Assembly: GCA_023442635.1 (NCBI GenBank)
Contig: JAEZYR010000071.1
Span: 1 to 5,830, forward strand
Direction of reading: 5' to 3'
Length of the DNA: 5,830 bases
DNA from: Bacillota bacterium
Lineage (GTDB): Bacteria; Bacillota; Clostridia; Saccharofermentanales; Fastidiosipilaceae
Shown: positions 5,777 to 5,830 of the stretch, piece after piece
How the letters are laid out: the number at the start of each line of letters is the position of its first letter
Numbering within the stretch: the first letter of the stretch is position 1
Translations under genes and position numbers: made by a program
Notes under the pieces: model-generated
What the model was told of the DNA's origin: nothing
What the model saw: the letters and a program-made list of their open reading frames with translations, nothing else
Databases searched by the model: none

Positions 5777-5830
5777 TTAGTCAACCCACTGGATTTCCTG
5801 TTCGACTTCCCAGAATGACGAAAACTCCCT
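5777..5830 (-). CDS. Possible 3' end of a converging gene at the right edge (tentative)
   Basis: On the minus strand a frame enters from the right edge and reads 17 codons, ending EVEQEIQWVD before a TAA at 5777-5779. The acidic, tryptophan-containing ending looks protein-like, and the bidirectional terminator after nrdB would suit a converging gene. The stretch is too short to be sure, and another minus-strand frame also stays open here. I do not recognise the protein. Confidence 0.2.
   Translation of the reverse strand, partial: REFSSFWEVEQEIQWVD

Noticed and set aside
5815..5830. ATG at 5815 as the start of a gene leaving the right edge
   Set aside because: Only five codons are visible and there is no ribosome binding site ahead of it.

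Overview
The window reads as an ordinary chromosomal segment of a bacterium, most likely a Bacillota-type organism. That assignment is an inference of modest confidence. It rests on the strong purine-rich ribosome binding sites, the hairpin-plus-T-run terminators, a CpXC-family protein, and a sulfatase that starts without a signal peptide. No mobile element, CRISPR array, tRNA or rRNA was seen.

Left part, minus strand (1 to 1419): the N-terminal 181 codons of a Cys-type S1-family sulfatase run off the left edge. Upstream of it, in the same direction and separated by a 100-base gap, is a complete 257-residue CpXC-domain protein with two CxxC motifs. Its function is unknown.

Middle and right, plus strand (about 1617 to 5686): an aerobic class I ribonucleotide reductase. 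nrdA encodes the large catalytic subunit, best started at 1796 for 858 residues, with an N-terminal ATP-cone. nrdB encodes the 347-residue radical-generating subunit, with all six metal ligands and the radical tyrosine. Together they would reduce ribonucleoside diphosphates to deoxyribonucleotides for DNA synthesis. The region before nrdA carries two NrdR-box-like sites exactly 31 bases apart, candidate promoters, and a small hairpin with a T-rich tail just before the ribosome binding site. nrdA and nrdB are separated by a strong intrinsic terminator, so nrdB probably also has its own promoter. A second long hairpin terminator follows nrdB. It looks able to work in both directions.

The last 145 bases hold a perfect 8-bp inverted repeat and, at the very edge, a possible 3' end of a converging gene. 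The most informative material is regulatory: the NrdR operator pair, the possible attenuator and the split nrdA/nrdB transcription. I found no evidence of a previously undescribed multi-gene system here.
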